Shown: in pieces, positions 27,142-35,710 of the stretch | How positions within the stretch are numbered: position 1 is the first letter of the stretch | Layout: each line of letters opens with the position of its first letter | NCBI GenBank assembly: GCA_963707975.1 | Contig: OY970177.1 | Span: 868,001 to 932,000 of the forward strand | Direction of reading: 5' to 3' | Length of the DNA stretch: 64,000 bases | From: CAVVXX01 sp963707975 | GTDB taxonomy: Bacteria > Pseudomonadota > Alphaproteobacteria > Micropepsales > Micropepsaceae | Notes under the pieces: model-generated | The model's database searches: none | What the model saw: the letters and a program-made list of their open reading frames with translations, nothing else | What the model was told of the DNA's origin: nothing | Program-made: the position numbers and the translations under genes

Positions 27142-27602
27142 TCAGGCCGCGTTGCACCAGGGTTTGCGCTTACCGCCGCGAAAGGCCGCGCCAGCCCGCT
27201 TCTGAGGAGGGCCCCGGCGATATCGCCACGCGTATCCGCGACCTGTGCATTCACGCGACCGCCATATTTGTCATACGCCACATGGGTGAGCCGCACATCG
27301 GCGCCGCCGATGCGGCGGATAAGATAATCGCGCGCGGCTTCGGCGCGGGTGCGCTTCTCGGCGCAGCGCGCTTCCAGCTCTGGCGCATCCACGCCTTCAA
27401 TCCGCACACGGACGATAAGCGATTAGGCAAGCCAGATATCGGCCTTCACCTCGATGGTATCGCCGTCCACCATGCGCTCGACGTGGGCGCTGACCGGCCC
27501 ATCGAAGGACGCGGCCGCGGCTTGCGCCGTCTCGCGGGAAGCACCCGTAAGCATCAGCAGAGCCGCCAGCGCGGGCAGGGAAAAATCGCCGAATTCCCTC
27601 AT
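27142..27602 (-). pseudogene. Thermonuclease (SNase-fold) gene with an in-frame TAA and a late 1-nt frameshift
   Basis: From ATG 27602 the product starts with a signal-like MREFGDFSLPALAALLML, then SFDGPVSAHVERMVDGDTIE, an SNase motif. At 27423-27425 a TAA interrupts it between ADIWLA and SLIVRVRIEGVDAPELEARC, which continues in the same frame; homologues usually have Gln here, so CAA to TAA is the simplest change. Near 27178 one base is missing: after LARPF the next frame reads GGKRKPWCNAA and a stop, the usual SNase C-terminus. The catalytic region is otherwise well kept (YDKYGGRV). Two lesions in one gene imply decay or sequence error. Confidence 0.85.
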
Positions 27603-27675
27603 GGGTTGTAAAATCGGCGACGCAATTACAGGTGGAAAATGAGACAAAACAGGAATAAACTTAAGGGTCGCGTTC

Positions 27676-27846
27676 TCAGAAGTCCGAGGCAATACCTTTG
27701 TTTTCCCAGTCGCCGTAACGGGTAGGGTCTGGGCCATCCACACCGCCGATCTCCTGGGGCGGCGCGTTCACCCTGGCCTCCTCATCGGCCTTGCGCCTTC
27801 TTTCTTCGGCCTCGGCAAGCGCGCGCTGGGCTGCGGGCGGGATCAT
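27676..27846 (-). CDS. DUF1674 protein, SdhAF4-like succinate dehydrogenase assembly factor
   Basis: The C-terminal motif EIGGVDGPDPTRYGDWENKG ending in DF is the DUF1674 signature shared with mitochondrial SDHAF4, which helps flavinated SdhA assemble with SdhB. The preceding helix is rich in A, E and R (ALAEAEERRRKADEEAR). The start is uncertain; ATG at 27846 (MIPPAAQRAL) gives 56 aa, near family size, while an earlier ATG at 27954 would overlap the htpX start on the other strand. It diverges from htpX, a widespread alphaproteobacterial arrangement. Confidence 0.78.
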   Translation of the reverse strand: MIPPAAQRALAEAEERRRKADEEARVNAPPQEIGGVDGPDPTRYGDWENKGIASDF

Positions 27847-27937
27847 TTTTTCCGGCGTTGCTGCCTCATTCTTGAAGCGGGCGCGCGCATGCTTACATAG
27901 CGTTTGCAGCCATGACCAAAATTTCAACGAGGCATTC

Positions 27938-28825
27938 GTGAACACGTTCCGCACCGGACTGCTGATGGCCGCGATGACGGGGCTGTTTCTCGCGGTGGGT
28001 TATCTGGTTGGCGGGCAGACCGGCATGGCCTTTGCCTTCCTGCTCGCCATCGGCATGAATTTCTTCGCCTACTGGAACGCGGACAAGATGGTCCTTTCCA
28101 TGTATGGCGCGCGCGAGGTAGACGAGGCAAGCGCGCCCGATCTCGTGCGCATCGTGCGCGAGCTCGCCCAAAAGGCGGGCCTGCCAATGCCCAAGGTTTA
28201 TATCGCGGACAATCCCCAGCCCAATGCCTTCACCACCGGACGCAATCCCGAGCATGCCGCCGTCTGCGCCACAACAGGACTGCTCGCCCGCGTGAACAAC
28301 GAAGAGCTCACCGGCGTGCTGGCGCATGAGTTGTCCCACGTGAAAAACCGCGACACGCTGGTGATGACGCTGACGGCCACCATTGCAGGCGCGATTTCCA
28401 TGCTGGCCAATTTCGCGCTGTTTTTTGGCGGGCGGCGAAGCCCCTTGGGCGCCGTGGGCGTACTGCTGGTAATTTTGCTCGCGCCACTGGCTGCCGCTCT
28501 CGTGCAGATGGCGATCAGCCGCACGCGCGAATACGAAGCCGATCATTCCGGCGCGCTGCTGTCGGGCCGCCCGCTGTGGCTCGCCTCGGCATTGCAGCAC
28601 ATCCAGACTGCGGCCGAAAGAATCGATAACCAGGCCGCCGACGAGCATCCCGCTACTGCGCATCTTTTCATCATCAATCCACTGCATGGTGGGCTGGCCG
28701 GCCTGTTCTCAACCCATCCGCCGACGGAAGAGCGCATTGCACGGCTCAAAGAAATGGCGGCAGAAATGGGCGAGACAGGACAAGCGAGCGAAGCATCCGC
28801 GCCCCACCGCGGCCCCTGGGGCTAG
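27938..28825 (+). CDS. htpX: HtpX membrane zinc metalloprotease
   Basis: An M48 inner-membrane protease that degrades damaged membrane proteins with FtsH. The GTG at 27938 starts VNTFRTGLLMAAMTGLFLAVG, the family N-terminus; an in-frame start at 27791 lies in the opposite-strand DUF1674 gene. The zinc site is HELSHVKNRD with the downstream Glu ligand in REYEADHSGALLSG. Four hydrophobic segments are visible. It precedes rsmB by 21 bp, and both were probably transcribed together. Confidence 0.95.
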   Translation: MNTFRTGLLMAAMTGLFLAVGYLVGGQTGMAFAFLLAIGMNFFAYWNADKMVLSMYGAREVDEASAPDLVRIVRELAQKAGLPMPKVYIADNPQPNAFTTGRNPEHAAVCATTGLLARVNNEELTGVLAHELSHVKNRDTLVMTLTATIAGAISMLANFALFFGGRRSPLGAVGVLLVILLAPLAAALVQMAISRTREYEADHSGALLSGRPLWLASALQHIQTAAERIDNQAADEHPATAHLFIINPLHGGLAGLFSTHPPTEERIARLKEMAAEMGETGQASEASAPHRGPWG

Positions 28826-28846
28826 ACGCTGGCGCGGGCCACACCT

Positions 28847-30184
28847 GTGCCTTATTCAGCCTTGGTGAGCGAAGCTCTGAAAGCAAAACAAACAGACGCC
28901 GCCGGCCTGCCCGCGCGGGTTTCGGCGCTTGCCATTCTTTCCGACGTGCTGAGGAAGCGCCGCGCGCTCGACCTGGCGGCCGATGCGGCACTCGCGCGCG
29001 CGCGACTTGAGCCTCGCGATGCAGCCTTCGCGCGCGCTATCGCCAGCGAAACGCTGCGCCGCCTGGGCCAGCTCGATGCGGTGATCCGCCATTTCATGGT
29101 GAAGCCGCCGGCACCACACCGCTCGGGCGCCACCGCCGAAATTCTTCTTGCTGGCGCCTGCGAGCTGCTGTTCCTCAATGTCGCGCCCCATGCCGCCGTG
29201 GACGGCGCCAACCGCCTGGCGCAGGTCGATCCCAAGGCGCTGCATTTCAAATCGCTGATCAATGCGGTGCTCAGGCGCGTGGCGCAGGAGGGGCGCAATA
29301 TCATCGCCGCACAAGATGCCGCGCGCCTCGATACGCCCGATTGGCTGTGGGAACGCTGGAAGGAAACTTATGGCGAGGCCGCGGCGCACGCGATTGCGGA
29401 AGCCCATCTCCCCGAACCGCCGCTCGACCTCGTGTTCAAGGAGGATGCTTCCGTAGAAATAGCCGGCGCGGAGAAGCTCGCGCTCGATGTGCTGCGGCTG
29501 CGCGGCGCGGGCCGCGTCGAGGACTTGCCGGGCTATGCCGAGGGCAAATGGTGGGTTCAGGATGTGGCGGCCTCCATCCCTGCGCGCCTTTTTGGCGACA
29601 TCACGGGTAACCATGTGCTCGATCTCTGCGCGGCGCCTGGCGGCAAAACCATGCAGCTTGCGAGTTTGGGCGCGCGCGTCACCGCAGTGGATGTCTCGAA
29701 AGAACGGCTAGCGCGCGTGCGGGAAAATCTCGCCCGCACGAAACTGAAGGCCGAGCTTGTCACTGCCGACATCCGCGACTGGCAGCCAAAAGCGCAAGCG
29801 CCCTTCGTGCTGCTCGATGCGCCATGTACTTCAACCGGCACGATCAGGCGTCATCCCGATTTACCGTGGATCAAGGGTGCCGCCGATGTGACGGCGTCCA
29901 CTACGCTGCAAGCCGAAATGCTGGACGCAGCCGCCGGCATGGCCGCGCCCGGAGGCATTCTAATCTATGTGGTGTGCTCGCTGGAGCCGGAAGAAGGCAT
30001 CGAGCAGATAGAAGCCTTCCTCGAGCGGCACAAAGATTTCTCGCGCATGGCGTTTGGCGCCGCCGAAACCTTCAACGATGAAAAACTGATTTCGCGCGCG
30101 GGCGATCTGCGCACACTGCCCTGTCACTGGGCGGATAAAGGCGGAATGGATGGCTTTTATGCCGCGCGGCTGAAGCGCGACTAA
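28847..30184 (+). CDS. rsmB: 16S rRNA (cytosine967-C5)-methyltransferase RsmB
   Basis: The N-terminal NusB-like domain (about 20-150: VSALAILSDVLRKRRALD, ASETLRRLGQLDAVIRHF) and a C-terminal SAM methyltransferase domain mark RsmB/Sun. SAM binding: VLDLCAAPGGKTMQLA; catalytic cysteines in LLDAPCTSTGTIRRHPDLPW and YVVCSLEPEEG. The GTG start at 28847 is supported by the length of 445 aa. Its last bases overlap the convergent TipN-like gene. Confidence 0.95.
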   Translation: MPYSALVSEALKAKQTDAAGLPARVSALAILSDVLRKRRALDLAADAALARARLEPRDAAFARAIASETLRRLGQLDAVIRHFMVKPPAPHRSGATAEILLAGACELLFLNVAPHAAVDGANRLAQVDPKALHFKSLINAVLRRVAQEGRNIIAAQDAARLDTPDWLWERWKETYGEAAAHAIAEAHLPEPPLDLVFKEDASVEIAGAEKLALDVLRLRGAGRVEDLPGYAEGKWWVQDVAASIPARLFGDITGNHVLDLCAAPGGKTMQLASLGARVTAVDVSKERLARVRENLARTKLKAELVTADIRDWQPKAQAPFVLLDAPCTSTGTIRRHPDLPWIKGAADVTASTTLQAEMLDAAAGMAAPGGILIYVVCSLEPEEGIEQIEAFLERHKDFSRMAFGAAETFNDEKLISRAGDLRTLPCHWADKGGMDGFYAARLKRD

Positions 30185-32175
30185 TCCAGTCGCCCAAGCG
30201 CATACGCCACCGTCAGATAAATTTTTCCCGTGTCCGCAGTCAGCAGCGTGGAAGCGAGCAGCCCGTCATTGTCGCCATCCTTGGCATGGGCGAGCAGCGC
30301 CTCGAACTCCTTGAGATAGGTGTTTGCTGCTTCGCGGAAGATGGCATCGTCGCGATAAAGCCCCGCAATGCGATCCACGGTGTCGGGGCCGATGGCCTGC
30401 GCGATCTTTCGCGCGAAGGCGCCGCGGTCGCCATCCAGATAACGCCGCCACATTTGCGGATCGGCGCTATCGCCGGTGAGTGGACCCAGATCGATAACGA
30501 GATCGGCAAGCGCCGCCTCAAGTGCCGCGAGCGCCATGGCAGCATGGGATTTGAGTCCGCCCGACTGCAATTTCACGTCGCACGTCTCGGCGGCCGCCAG
30601 CACCTGAGACAGTTCAAAGCTTTTTGGCCGCTCGTCGCTCTTGCGCTTGGGGCCGGTAATGCGCCGGGCGCGGGTCAACAGGCTGTCGGGTTGCGGCGTT
30701 TCCGGGGCTGCGTTCTCGCTCAGGCCAACATCGGGCCCGCTGAGCCCGCGGCGCGCAGCCGTGCGGGCGTGCAGGGTCGCCAAGGTGCGGGCCGACATAT
30801 CAAGCATCTGCTCGGTCTCGTTGCGGATGGTGTCGCGCATGCGGCTGGCCTCCTGGGCGGCGACGCCCGGCAGGCTCATGATGTGCTGTTCGGCTTCGCC
30901 GGCTGCCTTGGACAATGAGGCGCGGGCCTTTTCCGCTTCCTCGGCCACCGACGCGGCTGCGCGCAGCAGCCGGTCGCATTCGCCCATGGCCTCGCCCACG
31001 AAATCTTTCGCGCGGCGCTTGGCGTCAGCCGTGCTTTCGGCGATCAGCGCCTGGGCGGAGGCGCTTGCCTCGCGCAAGGTGTCCACCAGGCGTGACACCG
31101 AAGTGGCGGCGGCTTCGGCACTTTCCTTCACCCGCTCGGTCTCGCGCGCGAAGCCGCTCGCGAGCTGCGCGGTGCGGGGCGCGGCACTTGCCATGGCGGC
31201 GTCGATGCGACGCAAACCCTGATCGGTGATTTCGTCAAGCCGCTGGGCCTCGCTGCCCAGCAACGCGGCCGCGCGCTCGATAGCGCTCCGTTGCGTTTCC
31301 AGCGCGCCTTCGAAGGTCACGGCTTCTTCCTTCAATTTAGACAGAAGCTCGTTCATCGCCGTGCGCTGGCGTTCCTGACGGGCGAGCACGAATTCGGCGC
31401 GCGCCACTGCGCCATCGGCCGCGGTTTCGATGCGCTTGGCCTGGCGGTCGAGCTCAACGGCGGCGGCATGTGGGGCGGCGGCGGCTTTTTCTGCCGCTTC
31501 GCGGAATTGCGCGCTCTGCACGTCCAGCGTTTGGCCCGCGGATTTCAGTTCGCCGCCAGTGGCCTCTATCATGGCCTTCAGTTGGGCGACGCGGCCGGCA
31601 AAGGTTTCCGCGGCCCGGTTCACGCCATCTTCCAGCACGCTGGCAAGATCCTCGATATGCACGCGCTCCTCGTGCAGGCGCGAGGCTATGACATCGGCCT
31701 TGACGCCCGCGCGCGCGCCCGCTTCCTCAAGCTGCGCCACGCGATCTTCGAGCGCGGTTTCGAGCGCGCGCATGCGCGTGAAGGCGCCGTCCAAACCGGC
31801 GTTGAGCGCATCGAGTTCGCGCCTGACCGCGCGGCCCACGCGTTGCGTGCCGCGGATGGCGTTGTCGTCGACGGCGGTGATTTGCTCGGCAGCGAATGCA
31901 AGGCGCTCGGCCGTGCGCGCCATGGCGGTGGCGCGGCCAAGCGCCAGCGCGCAGGCGACAAACAAAAACGGCGGCAAAAAAGTTGCCACCGCGATGAAAG
32001 CAAGGATGTGCGGTCCCAGTGCCGTGAGACCTTGCGGGCCGAAATAGCCCCAAAGATATGCGCCGGCCGCGCCGATCCAGAATGCGGAAAAAGTGAGAGC
32101 GAAAACCACGCCGCCGCCCGTGCCGCGATAATAATTTAATTCGCGTTCGCGCGGGCTTTCGCGTGTGGCGTTCAT
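30181..32175 (-). CDS. TipN-like coiled-coil membrane protein (putative polarity factor)
   Basis: About 664 residues: two N-terminal transmembrane helices (FALTFSAFWIGAAGAYLWGY, ILAFIAVATFLPPFLFVACA), a long Ala/Glu/Arg coiled coil (about 90-480), and a compact C-terminal domain with DTVDRIAGLYRDDAIFREAA and LLTADTGKIYLTVAYALGRL. This architecture matches TipN, the birth-scar polarity protein of Caulobacter, and its relatives; the C-terminal domain is the best evidence. I set the start at ATG 32175 since codons upstream to 32295 are atypical. Identification is by architecture and recalled motif, not alignment. Confidence 0.6.
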   Translation of the reverse strand: MNATRESPRERELNYYRGTGGGVVFALTFSAFWIGAAGAYLWGYFGPQGLTALGPHILAFIAVATFLPPFLFVACALALGRATAMARTAERLAFAAEQITAVDDNAIRGTQRVGRAVRRELDALNAGLDGAFTRMRALETALEDRVAQLEEAGARAGVKADVIASRLHEERVHIEDLASVLEDGVNRAAETFAGRVAQLKAMIEATGGELKSAGQTLDVQSAQFREAAEKAAAAPHAAAVELDRQAKRIETAADGAVARAEFVLARQERQRTAMNELLSKLKEEAVTFEGALETQRSAIERAAALLGSEAQRLDEITDQGLRRIDAAMASAAPRTAQLASGFARETERVKESAEAAATSVSRLVDTLREASASAQALIAESTADAKRRAKDFVGEAMGECDRLLRAAASVAEEAEKARASLSKAAGEAEQHIMSLPGVAAQEASRMRDTIRNETEQMLDMSARTLATLHARTAARRGLSGPDVGLSENAAPETPQPDSLLTRARRITGPKRKSDERPKSFELSQVLAAAETCDVKLQSGGLKSHAAMALAALEAALADLVIDLGPLTGDSADPQMWRRYLDGDRGAFARKIAQAIGPDTVDRIAGLYRDDAIFREAANTYLKEFEALLAHAKDGDNDGLLASTLLTADTGKIYLTVAYALGRLD

Positions 32176-32434
32176 GTCTTGCGTGGGAAGGGATACGGGC
32201 TTCGCCCGCTCAACTCCTGGAGTCGGCATATGATTAACCCGTCGGTGCAATTGCGCGTACGCTCGAGGACGCAGCGCTCCATATTGGAAGCTCATTGAAC
32301 CCAGAAAACGCCCGGCGAATCAAGCCTCAAGGGGCGGAACAACACTTGGGCGCGATGTCAAGTCTTTTCGCTGCTGCGTTAACCGGGCCTTGAGACAGGC
32401 TTGTCATCATTGCGGTGCAGAAAAGGCGTGGACC

Positions 32435-32785
32435 ATGACGCGTATCGCCGAGCGCCCCATCGATCTTGGCCATCTCGACCGTTATACGGGCGGAAGCCAG
32501 GCTCTGAACGAGGAAATCCTGCGCCTGTTCGAGACACAGTGCCGTGCACTGTTGGCGCAACTCGAGCTGTTGGCCGGGGACAGCGATGCGAAGACCTGGC
32601 ACGAAGCCACCCACACGCTGAAGGGCGCAGCCAGGGGCGTAGGCGCTTTTGCGCTGGCCGACGCTGTCGCCGAGGCCGAGGCCGCGGACCCCACCGATGC
32701 AGCCAAGGCGCAGGCCGCTGTCGCGCGGGTGCGGGCGCGTTCCGAGGCCGTGCGCCGCTTTATCGAGATCCTTCTCAGCCGCTGA
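32435..32785 (+). CDS. Histidine phosphotransfer (Hpt) domain protein
   Basis: A stand-alone phosphorelay carrier of 116 aa. The Hpt signature ATHTLKGAARGVGA contains the phospho-accepting His60 on a helical bundle (ALNEEILRLFETQCRALL before it, AVARVRARSEAVRRFIEILL after). The ATG at 32435 removes an upstream non-family stretch. It could shuttle phosphate from a hybrid kinase such as that at 18028 or, in alphaproteobacteria, from CckA (the ChpT protein is larger). Its 3' end overlaps chorismate mutase by 11 bp. Confidence 0.85.
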   Translation: MTRIAERPIDLGHLDRYTGGSQALNEEILRLFETQCRALLAQLELLAGDSDAKTWHEATHTLKGAARGVGAFALADAVAEAEAADPTDAAKAQAAVARVRARSEAVRRFIEILLSR

Positions 32786-33113
32786 TTGTCTTCTGCGCGG
32801 GCTTTTGCGCCATCGCGTCGAAGGCCGCTAATTCATGGGCAATGCAGCGCTCTATCAGCGTCCGCCAGACGGGCTCGGCGATAGTCGCGCTCAAGCCCTG
32901 GCGTTTGGCTTCCGCCAGTACCTTGGCGATGACATCGGCGATCCGTGCTTCGTCGCGAACCTCGCCCCTGTGCTGTTTAATGCGGGCGGCCTGCTCCATA
33001 TATCGCTGCCGTTCCAGCAAAAGCGCCACCAGCGCCCTATCGAGCGCATCCACGCCCGCCCGGATCTCTCCTATGTTGCGGCACTGGTGGGCTGGAAGAC
33101 GGGTTTCGGCCAT
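32775..33113 (-). CDS. Monofunctional chorismate mutase (AroQ class)
   Basis: Converts chorismate to prephenate for Phe and Tyr synthesis. The all-helical AroQ fold shows IRAGVDALDRALVALLLERQ (helix 1 with its active-site Arg), RIKQHRGEVRDEARIADVIA and VWRTLIERCIAHE. ATG at 33113, preceded by a weak GGTGA site, gives a 112-residue protein of family length. PchB-type isochorismate pyruvate-lyase is an alternative in this fold. It diverges from the ferredoxin reductase gene. Confidence 0.88.
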   Translation of the reverse strand: MAETRLPAHQCRNIGEIRAGVDALDRALVALLLERQRYMEQAARIKQHRGEVRDEARIADVIAKVLAEAKRQGLSATIAEPVWRTLIERCIAHELAAFDAMAQKPAQKTISG

Positions 33114-33202
33114 GGCTTCACCCCACGGATTTTTCGTGCCGCTTGTGGAACAATGCGCCCTCAGGCACAAGCCATAACCTTGCAAGTAATGACGCGCCGC
33201 AC

Positions 33203-34241
33203 ATGAGCACACCTGCCTCTCCCATCGAAACCGATGCCGTCATCATCGGTGCAGGCCCCGTGGGGCTGTTCGCGGTATTTGAGCTTGGGCTCCTCGATCT
33301 CAAGTGCCATCTCATCGACATTCTGAACCGGCCAGGCGGGCAGTTGACCGAGCTTTATCCCGACAAGCCCATTTACGACATTCCCGGAATTCCGGTGATC
33401 ATGGGCCAGGAATTGAGCGACCGCCTGGCCGATCAGATCAAGCCTTTTGGGGCCACGTTTCATTTGGGCCAAGTGGCGAGCGTGCTTACCAAACTTGCCA
33501 ATGGCCGCTGGCAGATTTCGACCGATGTGAGAACCACGCTGGTGGCGCCTGTCATCGTGATTGCTGCGGGCGCGGGAACCTTTGTGTCCAAGCGCCCGCA
33601 TCTTGCCGGCATTGAAACATACGAAGGTAAGTCCGTATTCTATGCCGTGCGCAATCAGGACATGTTCCGCGATAAAAACGTGCTTATCGCGGGTGGCGGC
33701 AATTCCGCGCTTGACTGGACGCTGGCGCTGGCCCCCATCGCCAAGAGTTCTTACCCTCGTCCATCACCGCGACGGATTCCGCGCGAGCCTGCACAGCGTA
33801 AACCGCATGCGCGAACTGGCGGCGCACGGCAAGATCGCTTTCCAGATCGCCAATGTAACCGCGCTGCATGGCGCGGGCGGCAAATTGGAGGCTGTCACGC
33901 TGACCGCGCCCGACAAGCGAGAATGGCGTCACGCCTGCGATGTGTTCATGCCGTTTTTCGGGCTGACCATAAAGCTTGGCCCCATCGCCCAATTCGGGCT
34001 GAACCTGCACGAAAACCGCATTCCGGTGGACACGGCGAAATTCGAAAGTTCGACACCCGGCATCTTCGCCATCGGCGACATCGCCTCTTATCCGGGCAAG
34101 CTGAAACTCATTCTATGCGGCTTTCACGAGGCGGCCTTGATGGCGCAGGCGGCCTTCCATATTTGCCGGCCAAACGAAAGACTCCGCTTTCAGTACACCA
34201 CCACCTCCACCAGCCTGCACAAGAAGCTTGGTGTGGGATGA
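33203..34241 (+). pseudogene. Ferredoxin--NADP+ reductase (thioredoxin-reductase type), frameshifted
   Basis: The N-terminal half reads cleanly from ATG 33203: DAVIIGAGPVGLFAVFELG, GGQLTELYPDKPIYDIPGIP, and the NADP-site GGGNSALDWTLALAPIAKS. At 33748-33749 one extra T in AAGAGTTCTTACC shifts the frame; removing it restores KSLTLVHHRDGFRASLHSVN, then FAIGDIASYPGKLKLILCGF and the normal end at 34241. Total length 1039 nt is one base over a multiple of three, exactly as one insertion predicts. As written the frame stays open and runs out of frame into the following ferredoxin. Either a sequence error or a recent lesion in an enzyme that reduces the adjacent ferredoxin. Confidence 0.85.
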
Positions 34242-34546
34242 AGATCATTGCCATCGATCGTCTGGGCCGGGAGCGCGCCATCGAAGGCCATGAGGGCTGG
34301 ACGGTGATGGAGGCGCTGCGCGATGCGGGGCTGCCCATCATTGCCGAATGCGGTGGCGCTTGCGCTTGCGCCACCTGCCATGTCTATGTGGAAGAGAGCT
34401 GGTATAAAAAGCTGCCGCCGCCGAAACCGGAAGAACTCGACATGCTCGACATGGCGCTTGCCGTGCAGCCCAATTCGCGGCTCTCCTGCCAGATCACCTG
34501 CGGGCCCGCGACGGATGGCATCAAGGTCACCTTGGCGCCAGAATAA
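34238..34546 (+). CDS. 2Fe-2S ferredoxin, adrenodoxin/putidaredoxin type
   Basis: A soluble one-electron carrier of 102 aa. The cluster cysteines follow the CX5CX2C...C pattern: ECGGACACATCHVYVEE and later RLSCQITCG. The C-terminal DGIKVTLAPE is typical of this class. The start overlaps the reductase stop in an ATGA junction, so it is coupled to the reductase. Partners could be a P450 or a monooxygenase; none is adjacent. Several alphaproteobacteria keep reductase and ferredoxin together, supporting an operon. Confidence 0.93.
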   Translation: MKIIAIDRLGRERAIEGHEGWTVMEALRDAGLPIIAECGGACACATCHVYVEESWYKKLPPPKPEELDMLDMALAVQPNSRLSCQITCGPATDGIKVTLAPE

Positions 34547-34565
34547 TTATTGTATTGCAATAATT
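34545..34565. promoter_or_regulatory. AT-rich perfect inverted repeat after the ferredoxin gene
   Basis: An 8-bp perfect inverted repeat (AATTATTG and CAATAATT around TATTG) overlaps the ferredoxin stop codon, in a roughly 45-bp patch far more AT-rich than its surroundings. It could be a weak terminator hairpin (TTATTATTAT follows), an operator or the promoter of the next gene. The function is unresolved. Confidence 0.5.
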
Positions 34566-34597
34566 TATTATTATGCTATGGATAATCAGCGCCGGGA

Positions 34598-35158
34598 GTG
34601 AGGCTGGGCGTGGAAAGATTCAGTGCTTCACCTCAGCCCAGATCCCGGCGTCGGTATGCATTTGCCGCTGCTGTTGTCGCCCTTCATGCGGCGTTGGTTA
34701 CGGGGTTTCTGTTGTACGACAAGCTGCCCTTGCCGCTTCGCGAACCGCAACCTTTGGAGGTGACGTTCCTGCTGAAGCCTTTGGCTCGCCCGAAGCCGCC
34801 ACCCGAACCAAAATTCCCCGTGCAGCCAAAAAAGCGCGCGCAGGAAAAATCCAACGCCATTACGTTGCCGCTAACAGACGAAACTCTGGGGGCGCTCGGG
34901 CGCTATCTCGCCTGCCAGGCCAATTACGAAAATCTCACGCCTGAAGAACGCGAAGCCTGCGCGCAAGCAAAATGGACGCCGCCCGATGCCGGCACGACAC
35001 TTATGCTGGGTCTGCAGCTTCCCAGCATCTGGGCCGATGCGCTGGCCAAGCGCAAGGCGCCTATCGTGCCCATGCTGGACGCTTGCCCGCTTAACACGTC
35101 GCCCGAAAACTCCATCCGCCATCAATTGGGCTTGGCTTGTTTTAGCAACAGCAACTAA
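34598..35158 (+). CDS. Membrane-anchored proline-rich protein of unknown function
   Basis: One N-terminal helix (YAFAAAVVALHAALVTGFLLY, about 20-40), then a Pro/Lys-rich segment (LARPKPPPEPKFPVQPKKRA), and a C-terminal part with paired Cys (YLACQANYE, ACAQ, ACPLN, LACFS). The layout resembles TonB-type or other periplasm-spanning proteins, but no TonB motif is seen. I do not recognise a family. GTG at 34598 is preceded by GGGAG; another GTG at 34610 is possible. It is isolated by the AT-rich repeat upstream and followed by a DUF2975 gene. Confidence 0.6.
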   Translation: MRLGVERFSASPQPRSRRRYAFAAAVVALHAALVTGFLLYDKLPLPLREPQPLEVTFLLKPLARPKPPPEPKFPVQPKKRAQEKSNAITLPLTDETLGALGRYLACQANYENLTPEEREACAQAKWTPPDAGTTLMLGLQLPSIWADALAKRKAPIVPMLDACPLNTSPENSIRHQLGLACFSNSN

Positions 35159-35173
35159 ACGCAAGGAGTAGAC

Positions 35174-35710
35174 ATGCCCGTATCCGGAAAACTCGTGAAG
35201 GCCAGCCGCGCGATGGCATGGCTTTCGGCGGCCGGCGTGGTGATTGTGCCTTTGGTCACGATTGCGATTTTTCTATTTCCCAGCGTGGCCGCAGTCATGG
35301 ATATCAGCATGAGCCATCTGAGCGCGCCCTTGACCAGCGCGGTGCCTCTTGCGAACCGGGTGGGCGCGCTGCTCTGCGAAATCGTGCCGCTGGCGATTGC
35401 TGTGTGGGGCCTTCTTGCGCTCACCCGGCTGTTTCGCCTCTTCGCCAGTGGTGAAGTGTTTTCGGCAGCCTCGCTGCAGGCGTTAAGCCAGGTGGCGGCG
35501 GCCCTGTTCTGGAATGTCGTTGCCGCCTTCCTTGCCGAAGCCCCGATTTCCTATTTCCTCACTGAGGCCAGCCCCGCTCATCGGGCAATTTCGCTCACGC
35601 TGGGCACCGGCGATGTGGAGGTGCTGTTCCTGGCAGGCGTAGCACTCGTCATCGCCCGAGTGATGGCGGAAGCCGCCCGCATGGCCGACGAAAACGCGAG
35701 CTTCGTGTAA
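35174..35710 (+). CDS. DUF2975 membrane protein
   Basis: A 178-residue protein with four hydrophobic helices (AMAWLSAAGVVIVPLVTIAIF, ALLCEIVPLAIAVWGLLAL, ALFWNVVAAFLAEAPISYF, VLFLAGVALVIARVMAEA). The loop LFRLFASGEVFSAASLQAL and the ending RMADENASFV are typical of DUF2975. AAGGAG lies 8 bp before the ATG. The stop and the start of the next HTH gene share bases (TAATG). Such pairs are common: a small XRE regulator cotranscribed with a DUF2975 protein. The function is not known. Confidence 0.85.
   Translation: MPVSGKLVKASRAMAWLSAAGVVIVPLVTIAIFLFPSVAAVMDISMSHLSAPLTSAVPLANRVGALLCEIVPLAIAVWGLLALTRLFRLFASGEVFSAASLQALSQVAAALFWNVVAAFLAEAPISYFLTEASPAHRAISLTLGTGDVEVLFLAGVALVIARVMAEAARMADENASFV

Noticed and set aside
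33740..33760. Programmed frameshift in the ferredoxin reductase
   Set aside because: There is no slippery heptamer or following structure; a single extra T explains it more simply.
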